From positions 24,121-88,120 of the forward strand of contig CALYAO010000017.1 of assembly GCA_944393605.1 (NCBI GenBank): 64,000 nt of DNA, in the 5' to 3' direction. The notes under the pieces are model-generated. The model was not told where the DNA came from. It searched no databases and saw nothing but the letters and a program-made list of their open reading frames with translations. The position numbers and the translations under genes were made by a program. Positions 1-8,525 of the stretch are shown here, piece by piece. Position 1 is the first letter of the stretch, and every line of letters begins with the position of its first letter. The DNA is from an uncultured Clostridia bacterium (GTDB lineage Bacteria > Bacillota > Clostridia > UBA1381 > UBA9506).

Positions 1-126
1 ATTTTCCCGATAGAGCTTCTCGAAGTCGTTCACGACTACCCGCATAAAGTCATCCACTTCCCGCTCATCATACCCGCGGAAGCCTTTCCCGAATACTTTA
101 TTTTCAATATCAACCGGTGTCAGCAC
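1..126 (-). CDS. divIVA: DivIVA, N-terminal part (runs off window edge)
   Basis: Only the first 42 codons are present; the gene continues beyond position 1. The peptide begins LTPVDIENKVFGKGFRGYD and goes on to a VDDFM motif. This is the lipid-binding N-terminal domain of DivIVA/GpsB proteins, which bind curved membrane at poles and septa and recruit partners in division, growth or sporulation. The start is a GTG at 126 preceded by AAAGGGGGACAGAAC. It is the last visible gene of the minus-strand cluster, 28 nt after ylmH. The order sepF-ylmH-divIVA is the standard one downstream of the division cluster in Bacillota, which supports the call. The coiled-coil region that would separate DivIVA from shorter relatives is not visible. 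Confidence 0.9.
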   Translation of the reverse strand, partial: MLTPVDIENKVFGKGFRGYDEREVDDFMRVVVNDFEKLYREN

Positions 127-154
127 GTTCTGTCCCCCTTTGTTTGGTATTCTC

Positions 155-907
155 TCATAGGTACCGTTTCATCATGACCCGTATCCGGCCCTTCTTGGTC
201 TCGCCCGCCACCGAGGCCAGCGCCACCCTGCCAAACCGCCGGATGGAGAGCAGATCGCCCTCCTTCACCTGTGCGGACGAATTGCCGCACGGCTCCCAAT
301 TTATGCTAACCAGGTCCCCTGCAATATATGCACTCGCTTTCGCGCGGGAAACCCCCATCACAAAAGCGACCACGCAATCCAGCCGCAGGGAGGCCAGGGT
401 CCCTTCCATCAATCGAAATGCCCGCTCGGGCAAACACACGTCCGCCGGCATAACCGCTTCCGCCGTCACGTGCTCCCGCCCGACACGGTCCAGGTTCATG
501 CAGATATAGTCCGCCATCGTCTGGGTGGCAAAGATGAATGCCTGCTGGGGCAGCGAAAAAATATCCCCGATGGTTTCCCGCTTGATCCCCAGGCCCATGA
601 GCGACCCAAGCAGCTCCCGGTGCCCCGCGCCGCCCGTCCCTTTGACGCAAATGGCGGATATGGGAAAAAGAGCCTCATCGGGCTCTTGAAAATCGGGAAA
701 TATCCCAACCATGGCGCGTTCACAGTCCGCATGCCCGCCCCAGGTCCGCACCGTCACAAACGGCGACAGGGACAGATGCCGCACCAGACCCAACTGATGC
801 GGATCGCAAAAGGCGGAAAACTGCGGGGTTTTCCGTTTCAGCGTTTGGCTTTGCATGTCCTCCAGACGGGCCAAAAACAGCTCGTCTTCCTGTTCATACC
901 CTGGCAT
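155..907 (-). CDS. ylmH: YlmH-type S4-domain RNA-binding protein
   Basis: This 250-residue protein matches the YlmH family. The N-terminal two thirds form the family-specific region, with the motif GHRELLGSLMGLGI. The C-terminal about 70 residues are an S4 RNA-binding domain (RLDCVVAFVMGVSRAKA, then a VSINW strand). In Bacillus subtilis YlmH acts on stalled ribosome complexes, and the gene is consistently found next to sepF and divIVA. The start is ATG at 907, overlapping the sepF stop codon by one base (TGATG), so translational coupling is likely. A TTG one codon upstream is a possible but less likely start. Confidence 0.88.
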   Translation of the reverse strand: MPGYEQEDELFLARLEDMQSQTLKRKTPQFSAFCDPHQLGLVRHLSLSPFVTVRTWGGHADCERAMVGIFPDFQEPDEALFPISAICVKGTGGAGHRELLGSLMGLGIKRETIGDIFSLPQQAFIFATQTMADYICMNLDRVGREHVTAEAVMPADVCLPERAFRLMEGTLASLRLDCVVAFVMGVSRAKASAYIAGDLVSINWEPCGNSSAQVKEGDLLSIRRFGRVALASVAGETKKGRIRVMMKRYL

Positions 908-1338
908 CAATAGCTCCAGGGAAAGCCTTTGCGCAATTCATCTTTGAAATCGCCCATGATCCCAACATTGTAGGGTGCGATCAAAAAGATGCCGTTTGCG
1001 ACCTTCTGGATGTTGCCGTCCACGCCATACACCGCGCCCGAGAGGAAGTCGACCACTCTGCGCGCAACGTCTTTTTCCAGCTTCTCCAGGTTGATGACAA
1101 CCGGTTTTTTATTCTTCAGGTGGTCCGCAATGTCCCGTGCATCCTCAAAATCCTGCAGCTGGATGACAACCACCTTGAGCTGCGTCGTCGCATGGATGTT
1201 GACCACCTTCCCGCGCTTGCCGCTGGGAATAATGGGCTCTTCCATCTCATCAGCGGATTCGGGGAAGAACTCGTCCTGCTCGTCGTCCATCTCATCGCCA
1301 ATCCCGATCCACCTCAGCATCTTATTCATCGCACTCAT
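907..1338 (-). CDS. sepF: Cell division protein SepF
   Basis: The 143-residue protein has SepF architecture. It has a short N-terminal membrane-binding stretch (MNKMLRWIGIGDEM), an acidic linker, and a C-terminal DUF552 domain with KPVVINLEKLEKDVARRVVD and a FLIAPYNVGI strand. SepF tethers FtsZ filaments to the membrane and aligns the septal ring. The ATG at 1338 is 7 nt after GGGAGG. The gene follows yggS after an unusually long 88-nt gap that contains a perfect 16-bp palindrome, so its expression may be partly independent of the upstream genes. Confidence 0.92.
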   Translation of the reverse strand: MSAMNKMLRWIGIGDEMDDEQDEFFPESADEMEEPIIPSGKRGKVVNIHATTQLKVVVIQLQDFEDARDIADHLKNKKPVVINLEKLEKDVARRVVDFLSGAVYGVDGNIQKVANGIFLIAPYNVGIMGDFKDELRKGFPWSY

Positions 1339-1360
1339 GATATATACCTCCCATATCGTG

Positions 1361-1376
1361 TTGGCGCATGCGCCAA
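1361..1376. promoter_or_regulatory. Perfect 16-bp palindrome upstream of sepF
   Basis: TTGGCGCATGCGCCAA is a perfect inverted repeat without a spacer. It lies in the only sizeable gap of the division operon, 22 nt before the sepF start. It could be an operator or a short hairpin in the leader. No T-run follows, so it is not a typical terminator. Function is unknown. Confidence 0.35.
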
Positions 1377-1426
1377 GTTATCAAATGCAAAAACGGGCGT
1401 CACCATGCAGCCGCCGCAAAACGCTG

Positions 1427-2104
1427 TCAGTCCGCAAAGATGCCCCGTCCCACCCGGATATGCGTCGCCCCTTCCATGATTGCCGGGACATAATCCTCCG
1501 TCATACCCATAGATAAAATATCCATAGCTATATTATCGTATTTTTTTCGCCCGATGTCAACAAATTTTTTATAAAGCGTGGAAAAATATTTCCGGTTGTC
1601 CTCCGCGTGTTCACATTTGGGTGCAATGGTCATGAGTCCCCGCACATGAATGTGCTCCAGTTCCGCCATGGCACAGGCTATCTCCTCTGTTTCCTCCAGC
1701 GCCATACCGAACTTTTGAGGCTCCTTTGCAACGTTCACTTGGAGCAGGATATCCATGTCCCGTCCGGCGCGCGCCGCCTGCCGGCTAATCTCCTCCGCCA
1801 GGTGCAAGCTGTCCACCGAATGGATCAAGCAGACCTTATCCGCAATATATTTGACCTTATTGGTCTGAAGATGCCCAATGAGGTGCCACCGCACGGCGTC
1901 CCCCATGACCGCATATTTATCCAGCAAGCTCTGTACGCGATTCTCCCCCAGATCGGCCAGACCCAATTCCGCCGCATGCTGCGCCGTGGCAGCATCCACC
2001 GTTTTGCTGACGCCAACGACCGTGATCTCCTCCGGGCTGCGCCCCGCACGGGCGCAAGCGTCCGCAACCGTTTCCCGGACACGCTCGATGTTTTCCGCTA
2101 ACAT
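1427..2104 (-). CDS. yggS: YggS/YlmE family PLP-binding protein
   Basis: A 225-residue protein of the YggS/PROSC family. It is a cytosolic single-domain alanine-racemase-fold protein that binds pyridoxal phosphate and helps PLP homeostasis; no catalytic reaction is established. The PLP lysine lies in VVGVSKTVD near residue 34. Other family signatures are WHLIGHLQTNK, LLQVNVAKEPQKFG and the C-terminal LSMGMTEDY and HIRVGRGIF. The start is ATG at 2104 after AGGAGGGAGC. Its place between an HlyD-like gene and sepF is typical of Clostridia. Confidence 0.93.
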   Translation of the reverse strand: MLAENIERVRETVADACARAGRSPEEITVVGVSKTVDAATAQHAAELGLADLGENRVQSLLDKYAVMGDAVRWHLIGHLQTNKVKYIADKVCLIHSVDSLHLAEEISRQAARAGRDMDILLQVNVAKEPQKFGMALEETEEIACAMAELEHIHVRGLMTIAPKCEHAEDNRKYFSTLYKKFVDIGRKKYDNIAMDILSMGMTEDYVPAIMEGATHIRVGRGIFAD

Positions 2105-2114
2105 ATGCTCCCTC

Positions 2115-3332
2115 CTAACGAATCAGCTTGCCATCCTCATAGTGGTCGGCACGCAGGATGACCTCATCATAGAGCCGCAGGCCCTCCGTGCTGACCGGAT
2201 CATACGCGATAATCGCATATTCATCATTGTTATAGGTGATCTCCACCGGGATAAACACCATGCTGCTTTCCCGAATGGCATATACCCCCTGCTGGCCTTC
2301 CTCCGTATGGATGGCGCCGATGGGGAGCTTGAGTCCTTTATATTGGCTTTTGACCACGTCGGTAGCCAGCCGCCGCTTGGCAAAAACGCCCGAAACCTCC
2401 TGGCTGGTGGAGAACACCGCGGCGGTCTGCCCCTCCTCATCGGCCGACAGATACTCCACGCGGCAGTCCACCAGGTCATTCGAAATGTCCCGAAAACGCA
2501 GCTGCACGCTATCCCCCACCGCAAGGTCGCTGGCCAGCGCGGTGTCAATGGGTACCGCGACATAATACAGGAAGTTGTTGATCACCTTGCACACGGGCGT
2601 TCCCGGCGACGCTTCCACCGCTACCTGCACCTGGGCATCCAAATACGGCTTCAGGTCGCTTGGCAGCAGGCCCTGGATGCGCGCGGGGGTCAGCTCCTCC
2701 TCAAACCCATCCAAATAGGAGGAAAACACGCCTGTCCCGCTGGCATACATGTCGCTTCGCACCGCCCCAAGCTGGCTTTCCAGTTGGGTTTTCTGTTGCT
2801 GAAGGCTCTCGAGCGTATCCAGCTGGATCCCCTCCTCGCCGCGCACAATGGCCTTTTGGTTGGTGAGCATGGCAATGGCAGTCGTGAGCTCGGACAGTTT
2901 CTCCATATCCTGATCGGCAGCACTCTCTATGATTTCCGCCACCTTTTCATCAATCTCCCCGTCCAGCTTGCCCATGTCGTTGGACAACACCTGCCCCTGC
3001 ACCGAGCTGCTCTTTAGGGTTTCGATCCGGCGGTTGATCTGATTGAGCTCCATCTTGAGCGCGGGATCCACCTGCCCCTGGTACACCGACCCGATGCGCA
3101 TGCCCTTGGACACACGTGCGCCCTCGGCCACCTGCGGTTCGAACGTCCCCGCCGTGCTGCTGGTATAGAGCGTCTCCTCTTTAATGAGCACGCCCTGTCC
3201 CGAGATGGCATCCTCCATGACCCCCATCCGCACCACTTCGGTCACCAGGCTGTCCGAAACAACAACGCGCATCAAAACAATCACAATGGCCACAGCCACC
3301 ACAACCGCCGCCACCTGTAAAAACCGTTTCAT
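2115..3332 (-). CDS. HlyD-like membrane-anchored adaptor protein
   Basis: The 405-residue protein has one N-terminal transmembrane helix (about residues 7-25, VAAVVVAVAIVIVLMRVVV). A lipoyl-like segment follows (VLIKEETLYTSSTAGTFEPQVAEG), then a long coiled coil at about 80-190 and a C-terminal beta-rich region. This is the architecture of the HlyD/RND adaptor superfamily. In Clostridia such proteins are encoded next to yggS and sepF; no transport partner is visible here, so its role is unknown and may be structural at the division site. The start is ATG at 3332 after GAAAGGAAC. It sits 10 nt before yggS and is clearly in the same operon. Confidence 0.75.
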   Translation of the reverse strand: MKRFLQVAAVVVAVAIVIVLMRVVVSDSLVTEVVRMGVMEDAISGQGVLIKEETLYTSSTAGTFEPQVAEGARVSKGMRIGSVYQGQVDPALKMELNQINRRIETLKSSSVQGQVLSNDMGKLDGEIDEKVAEIIESAADQDMEKLSELTTAIAMLTNQKAIVRGEEGIQLDTLESLQQQKTQLESQLGAVRSDMYASGTGVFSSYLDGFEEELTPARIQGLLPSDLKPYLDAQVQVAVEASPGTPVCKVINNFLYYVAVPIDTALASDLAVGDSVQLRFRDISNDLVDCRVEYLSADEEGQTAAVFSTSQEVSGVFAKRRLATDVVKSQYKGLKLPIGAIHTEEGQQGVYAIRESSMVFIPVEITYNNDEYAIIAYDPVSTEGLRLYDEVILRADHYEDGKLIR

Positions 3333-3347
3333 ATGTATGTTCCTTTC

Positions 3348-3587
3348 TCAGGCTTCCTCCTGGGGTGGTTTCTCCTCCGCCGCTTCCTTCTCCTGTCTAT
3401 GACGGTTTGCCGGACCCGCCACCAACACATAAATCAGCACGACCGCAGCAGCCATCAGGAGCAGCCGAAGCACCAGCACCGTCACCTTTGCCGCCAATAC
3501 CACCAGCAGCAATACCAGCAGCACCAGGCCCAGATAGCCCAGCGTACGCCAGATGCCGCGGTCCTTTTGCTTGGGTTGCTCATGCAT
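3348..3587 (-). CDS. Small membrane protein, unknown function
   Basis: A 79-residue protein beginning MHEQPKQKDRG. Two hydrophobic stretches follow (about residues 15-35 and 38-58) and the tail is charged (RHRQEKEAAEEKPPQEEA). I do not recognise a family. The ATG at 3587 overlaps the stop of the upstream deacylase gene by 8 bases, which suggests translational coupling and decides the start. A longer frame upstream would run into that gene. The HlyD-like gene follows after 15 nt, so it belongs to the same operon and may assist the adaptor in the membrane. Confidence 0.6.
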   Translation of the reverse strand: MHEQPKQKDRGIWRTLGYLGLVLLVLLLVVLAAKVTVLVLRLLLMAAAVVLIYVLVAGPANRHRQEKEAAEEKPPQEEA

Positions 3588-4074
3588 GGTCCTCAACCTC
3601 CTGCCAATCCTTACACACATCCACCCAGCCTGCCGCATGGGACATCGTCTCCAACTCCGCCAAGGTCAGCTCAATCGCGGAATTGCTGCTCCCACAGGCG
3701 GGATATACCGTCTCAAACCGGCGGAGCGATGCATCCAGATAGATGGACACCGCAGGATTTTGAATACCAAACGGACAAACACCGCCCACGGCATACCCCG
3801 TGGCGTCAGCGGCCTCCTCAGGAGACAGCATCTTTGCCTTGCATCCAAACTGCGCCCGAAAGGGGCCGTTTGCCACCCGCGCATCTCCCGCCGCCACCAG
3901 CAGGATGCAGCCGCCCTCCGCCCCGTGAAAGGTGAGGGATTTGGCGATGCGCCCCGGTATCACACCAAGCGCCTCCGCCGCCAGCGCAACCGTCGCGCTG
4001 GACACCGGAAATTCCAAGATGTCTCCGTCTTTGCCCCATTGCCTCAAATATCTCCGAACCGTTTCCACTGACAT
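3580..4074 (-). CDS. YbaK/EbsC-family aminoacyl-tRNA deacylase
   Basis: The 164-residue single-domain protein belongs to the YbaK/ProX editing superfamily. These cytosolic proteins hydrolyse mischarged tRNA such as Cys- or Ala-tRNA(Pro). Family features are the lysine in RIAKSLTF near residue 44, the GDARVANGPF segment, and the late motif VGGVCPFGIQN. It ends with a helix-rich tail. The start is ATG at 4074 after GGAGGAGAAACGGGC. The gene lies 18 nt after the Nif3-like gene. The exact substrate cannot be read from sequence. Confidence 0.88.
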   Translation of the reverse strand: MSVETVRRYLRQWGKDGDILEFPVSSATVALAAEALGVIPGRIAKSLTFHGAEGGCILLVAAGDARVANGPFRAQFGCKAKMLSPEEAADATGYAVGGVCPFGIQNPAVSIYLDASLRRFETVYPACGSSNSAIELTLAELETMSHAAGWVDVCKDWQEVEDHA

Positions 4075-4092
4075 GCCCGTTTCTCCTCCGTT

Positions 4093-4884
4093 TTATTGAT
4101 ACCGCCGCCAGACATCCCGTTCCCGGACGCTTTTCATCACATCCACCTCAAACCGGCCCGTCAGCAGCTCTCGCATCAGATCACAAAAACAGATCTCTGC
4201 GTCATAATGGGTAAGTTCTAACAGGGCCAGGTTGTTCTCATACGCAAACCGGCCATGATGGTGTTTCAAATCCCCCGAAATATACAGGTCACACCCCATC
4301 CGGTAAGCATCTTCCACCAGGTCGCCGCCACCGCCGTTGCAAATGCCCACCGTCTGGACCAGCTCATCCGGATCCCCCACATACCGAAGGCTGGGCAGGG
4401 AAAGCGCATCCCGGATTTGCTCCATCAGGTCCCCCAGCGTCATCGCCCGCTCCAGCACCGCCACCCGGCCAATGCCGTCCCGCCGGGCAGCATCCGTAAG
4501 AGAGTGCCGGATATCCGTGATGCCCATCTTTTGCAGCAGATAGTCGCACAGGCCGCCCTCTGCCGCATCCAGGTTGGTGTGGCAGGCGTACAGCGCCATG
4601 CCGCCGCCGACCAGCCGCCGGAGGGTCTCCCCCGCCGCCTCGTCATACAGGATATGGCGCACCGGATGAAACAGCAGCGGATGATGGGACAAAATGAGCT
4701 CACACCCTTGCTCCGCCGCTTCCGCCACCACGTCCGCATCGGTGTCAAGGGACACCAAAACGCGGCTCACCTTGGCCTGCCGGTCCCCCACGAGCAGGCC
4801 CACGTTGTCATAGTCCTCCGCCAAGGACAGGGGCGCAATGGTCTCCAAATACGCCATCAGTTTTTCCAGCGTTACCACAAGCAC
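4093..4884 (-). CDS. Nif3-like dinuclear metal centre protein
   Basis: The 263-residue protein is a member of the Nif3/YqfO/YbgI family, toroidal hexamers with a two-metal site. Metal-ligand motifs are visible: ILSHHPLLFHP near residue 65, ACHTNLDAA near residue 100, and a C-terminal LLELTHYDAE. Reported roles include GTP cyclohydrolase I-like activity, but the family function is uncertain. It is short, without the PII-like insertion of Bacillus YqfO. The start is a GTG at 4884 just after AAAGGAGGTCGT. It follows trmK by 16 nt, the usual pairing in Bacillota. Confidence 0.92.
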   Translation of the reverse strand: MLVVTLEKLMAYLETIAPLSLAEDYDNVGLLVGDRQAKVSRVLVSLDTDADVVAEAAEQGCELILSHHPLLFHPVRHILYDEAAGETLRRLVGGGMALYACHTNLDAAEGGLCDYLLQKMGITDIRHSLTDAARRDGIGRVAVLERAMTLGDLMEQIRDALSLPSLRYVGDPDELVQTVGICNGGGGDLVEDAYRMGCDLYISGDLKHHHGRFAYENNLALLELTHYDAEICFCDLMRELLTGRFEVDVMKSVRERDVWRRYQ

Positions 4885-4900
4885 ACGACCTCCTTTACTC

Positions 4901-5596
4901 TCATAGCTCCGCTCTCATGCGCACAAATTCCGCCAGCAATCGCTCCGCTTCCGCCAGACGCGGCCCGCCGCCCGACACGCTTCGGCGCAGGCCATCCACC
5001 ATCTTGGTATACTTCCCAATCTGTTTTTCCAGCAGCCGGGGCAGCAGCGGGTCATGCGCCCTAAACAGGGCCTCCCCGATGTGGTAATACCCTTCCCGGG
5101 TGACCGTCATCTTACCCGACATACACAGCAGAATGGTATACAGCTTGTCCCCTTCCGCGGCCAGCCGCTCAGACACAATTTGAAAACCGTGGGTACACAG
5201 GTAGCGGCGCGTCTCCGCAATGGCCGTCATGGGCTGCAGCACCAGCCGCTCCGCTGCCTGCGCGACCGCGCGGCCCGCCTCCAAAATCTCGGTAATCAAA
5301 ACGCCCCCCATGCCCGCGATGACAATGGTGTCTACCTCACCGGGTACAAGGCCAGAGAGCCCGCCAGCAAGCCGGGTCTCAATGCGCCCGGCAAGCCCAT
5401 AGCGCGCGATGTTCTCCGAGGCACGCGCGAGCGGGCCGGGGCGCACATCCGACGCAACCGCATGCGCAATGCGGCCCGCCACCGCGATGGGGACATATGC
5501 ATGATCCGTCCCGATATCCGCCAGGCGCGCACCATCCGGCACATAATCTGCCACCGCGCGCAGCCTCGGCGTCAGCGGGATTTGCGTATCCGCCAT
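4901..5596 (-). CDS. trmK: tRNA (adenine22-N1)-methyltransferase
   Basis: The 231-residue protein is a class I SAM-dependent methyltransferase of the TrmK family, which makes m1A22 in tRNA. Visible are the SAM-binding motif LADIGTDHAYVPIAVA, the ASDVRPGPLARA segment, and the catalytic-region motif IVIAGMGGVLITEIL. A helical C-terminal domain follows. I chose the ATG at 5596 because AAGGGG lies about 7 nt upstream; the open frame extends further but that part includes the promoter. It is the first gene of the minus-strand operon reaching at least to divIVA. Confidence 0.92.
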   Translation of the reverse strand: MADTQIPLTPRLRAVADYVPDGARLADIGTDHAYVPIAVAGRIAHAVASDVRPGPLARASENIARYGLAGRIETRLAGGLSGLVPGEVDTIVIAGMGGVLITEILEAGRAVAQAAERLVLQPMTAIAETRRYLCTHGFQIVSERLAAEGDKLYTILLCMSGKMTVTREGYYHIGEALFRAHDPLLPRLLEKQIGKYTKMVDGLRRSVSGGGPRLAEAERLLAEFVRMRAEL

Positions 5597-5632
5597 ACCC
5601 ATTCCCCTTTTCCCACCTGTCTGTTTTGTATC

Positions 5633-5661
5633 ATTATAATACATTCCTGCCCATTTTGCAA
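5633..5661 (-). promoter_or_regulatory. Sigma-A promoter of the trmK to divIVA operon
   Basis: On the minus strand, TTGCAA (5656-5661) and TATAAT (5633-5638) are separated by 17 bp. The expected start of transcription is about 30 nt before the trmK start codon. No other promoter of this quality was seen in the gene-dense stretch downstream. Confidence 0.85.
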
Positions 5662-6131
5662 GGAAAAACAACCGCATGCCGACTGCTCGTTCCATCGCTT
5701 TCATAAAATGCACTTTACAAAACGTTTCCATTGTGTATCCACTCTCCATGAATGCTTTTCACCGCGCAGTAAATATAAAACCTGCCTTTCGCGCACTTTC
5801 CTACCAAATCGCACTCCGCTGATGTCCCCGCTCAGCCATCCACAAAATATCATTGGGCAATCCTCACACAGCAGAGCACCCTTGCCGTGCTTCAGGCCCC
5901 AAATTGCGCGCCGCGCAAGGCTGCTTGCCACAAAAGCAAACCAATGCTGTGATGGAAAACGGACACCGCCAGACGGCAGAGTGAACAATCCCTGCCCATT
6001 TGTAACCGACAGCAAGAAAATACACTCCGAAACGACATCAACAGATTCTCGTTTTTATCTGTTATATGAAATTTTCTCCAGAAAAAATTTCATTTTTTCC
6101 TTTCGTCCCACAACTTTTTTTGTATTTTCCC
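5662..6131. other. Gap of about 470 nt without a supported gene
   Basis: This stretch lies between the divergent trmK and nfnA promoters. A minus-strand frame at 5701-6015 has no ribosome site and no recognisable motif. I saw no tRNA, riboswitch signature or strong terminator. The right end becomes AT-rich close to the nfnA promoter. Confidence 0.6.
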
Positions 6132-6160
6132 TTGAAATTCAACAGGTTTTATTGTATGAT
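6132..6160 (+). promoter_or_regulatory. Sigma-A promoter of nfnA-nfnB
   Basis: TTGAAA (6132-6137) and TATGAT (6155-6160) are separated by exactly 17 bp. The predicted leader is about 67 nt and ends with the ribosome site AGAAAGGAAGGGCGCT before the nfnA ATG. Confidence 0.88.
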
Positions 6161-6233
6161 AAAAAAGTATGTAATACAGCAAAACTGTGCATTCGGGTTG
6201 CTGGTACAGCCAGATGCAGAAAGGAAGGGCGCT

Positions 6234-7070
6234 ATGTATCCGATCGTACGCAAAGAGGTGCTCAATCCGCAGGTGACACTCCTGGAGGTCGCCGCGCCGC
6301 TCATCGCGGCCAAAGCGGAGCCGGGCCAATTTATCATATTCCGCGTGAAGGAAGGTGGAGAACGGGTTCCTCTCACCATCGCGGACTTTGACCGGGAGAA
6401 GGGAACAGTAACCATTATCTTCCAGATGGTGGGCAAGTCCACCAAAGAGCTGGGGCAGCTGGGCGAAGGGGATTCCATTTTGGATTTCGTGGGTCCCTTG
6501 GGGACCGCATCTCACCTCACCGGCTACAAGAAGGCGGCCGTCATCGGCGGCGGCCTGGGAACCGCGATTGCCTATCCGCAGGCCAAGCGCCTGCACGAGC
6601 TGGGCTGTGAGGTGCATGCCATCTCGGGTTTCCGAAACAAGGATATTATCATCCTGGAAAAAGAGCTCAATGCCGTGGCAGACAAGGTGGTCATTATGAC
6701 GGACGACGGCTCCAACGGCAACAAGGGCTTTGTGACCGACGCGCTCCGTTCCCTCATTGAAAGCGGAGAGGAATATGACCTTGTGGTCGCCATCGGCCCC
6801 CTCATCATGATGAAGATGGTGAGCGAGCGGAATCGGCCCTATGGAATCAAACCCATCGTCTCCATGAACCCCATCATGATTGACGGCACGGGGATGTGCG
6901 GCGGCTGCCGCGTCAAGGTGGGAGGCGAGACCAAGTTAGCCTGTGTGGACGGGCCTGATTTTGACGGTCATCTGGTGGATTTCGACGCCGCGATGAAGCG
7001 GCAGGGAATGTATAAACGGCAGGAGCGCGACGCGGATTGCCGGCTGTTAGGAGGGAACGGACATGCCTAA
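6234..7070 (+). CDS. nfnA: NADH-dependent ferredoxin:NADP oxidoreductase, FAD/[2Fe-2S] subunit
   Basis: The 278-residue protein is the small subunit of the electron-bifurcating Nfn complex (also called SudB or ferredoxin-NADP reductase subunit alpha). It has a flavin-binding domain (GQFIIFRVKEGGERVPLTIAD), a nucleotide-binding domain (AAVIGGGLGTAIAYPQAK), and a C-terminal cysteine cluster for a [2Fe-2S] centre (GTGMCGGCRVKVGG, then ACVDGPDFDGH). The complex couples NADH, NADPH and ferredoxin pools in the cytosol of anaerobes. The start is ATG at 6234 after AAGGAAGGGC; the frame is open further upstream but that part contains the promoter. It overlaps nfnB by 8 bases. Confidence 0.9.
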   Translation: MYPIVRKEVLNPQVTLLEVAAPLIAAKAEPGQFIIFRVKEGGERVPLTIADFDREKGTVTIIFQMVGKSTKELGQLGEGDSILDFVGPLGTASHLTGYKKAAVIGGGLGTAIAYPQAKRLHELGCEVHAISGFRNKDIIILEKELNAVADKVVIMTDDGSNGNKGFVTDALRSLIESGEEYDLVVAIGPLIMMKMVSERNRPYGIKPIVSMNPIMIDGTGMCGGCRVKVGGETKLACVDGPDFDGHLVDFDAAMKRQGMYKRQERDADCRLLGGNGHA

Positions 7071-8457
7071 TATATCCCCAAACAAGGTGCCCATGCCCGA
7101 GCAGGCGCCCGATATTCGAAACAAGAACTTTCTGGAGGTCACCCATGGATATGACGAGGCCATGGCCATGGAGGAGGCGGCGCGGTGCCTCAATTGCAAG
7201 CACAAGCCCTGCATGACGGGATGTCCCGTGAGCGTCAAGATCCCTGAGTTCATCGCCCTGGTCGCCGCCGGCGATTTTGAGGCGGCTTATCATAAAATCA
7301 AAGAGACCAACGCGCTGCCTGCGGTGTGCGGGCGGGTGTGCCCCCAGGAGAACCAGTGTGAGAAACACTGTGTGCGGGGCATCAAAGGGGAGCCGGTCGC
7401 CATTGGGCGGCTGGAGCGGTTCGTCGCAGACTGGTACATGAAAAACCGAACGCCCGAACTGCCCGCCATCCAGCCCAATGGGCACAAGGTCGCCATAATC
7501 GGCTCTGGCCCCGCCAGCCTGACCTGTGCGGGGGACCTCGCCAAACTTGGATATGCCGTGACCATCTTTGAAGCATTCCACACGGCGGGCGGCGTCCTCA
7601 TGTATGGCATTCCTGAATTCCGGCTGCCAAAGGCCATTGTCCAAAAGGAGATTGACGCACTGCGGGAGATGGGCGTTGACATCCAGACCAACATGGTCAT
7701 CGGTAAGGTGTTTTCGGTGGATGAGCTGCTGGAGAGCGGCTATGACGCCGTCTTTATCGGGACGGGTGCAGGCCTGCCCAGCTTTATGGGTATCCCGGGC
7801 GAAAACCTAAACGGCGTATACTCCGCGAACGAGTTTTTGACCCGCATCAACCTCATGCAGGCATACCGTTTTCCCGAAGTGAATACCCCCGTGGAGGTGG
7901 GCAGTCACGTCGCGGTCATCGGCGGCGGCAACGTTGCGATGGACGCGGCCCGGTGCGCAAAGCGCCTGGGCGCAGAGCATGTGTCCATCGTATACCGCCG
8001 GTCGCGGGAGGAGATGCCCGCCCGTGCAGAAGAGGTGGAGCACGCCATGCAGGAAGGCATCGAGTTCCAGATGCTCACCGCCCCCACCGAGATGCTGGGT
8101 ACGGAGGACGGTTGGGTGCGCGGCCTCGCATGCGTGAAGATGGAGCTGGGCGAGCCCGATGCTTCGGGCCGGCGGCGGCCTGTGGCGGTGCCGGGCAGCG
8201 AGTTCGTGCTGGAGGCGGAAACCGTGGTGGTCGCTATCGGGCAGACCCCCAATCCCCTCATCAAAAACACGACGGGCGGCCTTGAAACCCACAGCTGGGG
8301 CGGCATCATCACGGAGGAAAACGGCGCAACCAGCAAGCCGGGGGTCTATGCCGGCGGGGATGCGGTCTCGGGTGCGGCAACCGTCATTCTGGCCATGGGT
8401 GCCGGCAAAACGGCGGCTGCGGCCATGGATGCCTATATCCAAGAAAAAAAAGAATAG
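7063..8457 (+). CDS. nfnB: Nfn large subunit (glutamate synthase small-subunit-like flavoprotein)
   Basis: The 464-residue protein is the large Nfn subunit, often annotated GltA or NADPH-dependent glutamate synthase. The N-terminal domain holds two cysteine clusters for [4Fe-4S] centres (CLNCKHKPCMTGCPV near residue 45, CGRVCPQENQCEKHC near 90). Two dinucleotide-binding folds follow (VAIIGSGPASLTCAGDLA and VAVIGGGNVAMDAARCAKRL), ending with the YAGGDAVSGAATVILAMG motif. It is translated from ATG at 7063 with GGAGGGAACGGAC, overlapping nfnA by 8 nt. The absence of a glutamate synthase large subunit nearby favours the Nfn role. Confidence 0.9.
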   Translation: MPNISPNKVPMPEQAPDIRNKNFLEVTHGYDEAMAMEEAARCLNCKHKPCMTGCPVSVKIPEFIALVAAGDFEAAYHKIKETNALPAVCGRVCPQENQCEKHCVRGIKGEPVAIGRLERFVADWYMKNRTPELPAIQPNGHKVAIIGSGPASLTCAGDLAKLGYAVTIFEAFHTAGGVLMYGIPEFRLPKAIVQKEIDALREMGVDIQTNMVIGKVFSVDELLESGYDAVFIGTGAGLPSFMGIPGENLNGVYSANEFLTRINLMQAYRFPEVNTPVEVGSHVAVIGGGNVAMDAARCAKRLGAEHVSIVYRRSREEMPARAEEVEHAMQEGIEFQMLTAPTEMLGTEDGWVRGLACVKMELGEPDASGRRRPVAVPGSEFVLEAETVVVAIGQTPNPLIKNTTGGLETHSWGGIITEENGATSKPGVYAGGDAVSGAATVILAMGAGKTAAAAMDAYIQEKKE

Positions 8458-8462
8458 ACAGA

Positions 8463-8516
8463 GCAAAATAAAAAGCTTCCAGGACTGGTCCTGGAAGCTT
8501 TTATTTTGCTTTTTTG
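8463..8516. terminator. Bidirectional terminator between nfnB and the HPr-like gene
   Basis: Left arm AAAGCTTCCAGGAC and right arm GTCCTGGAAGCTTT pair perfectly around a TG loop. The pairing extends into flanking A/T tracts with one bulged base. T-rich tracts lie on both sides, so it can stop nfnB transcription and the convergent HPr-like gene. Confidence 0.92.
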
Positions 8517-8525
8517 ACAAAAATC

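Noticed and set aside
5701..6015. Minus-strand frame of 104 codons in the trmK-nfnA gap
   Set aside because: No ribosome site, no motif, and it ends against the trmK promoter region.
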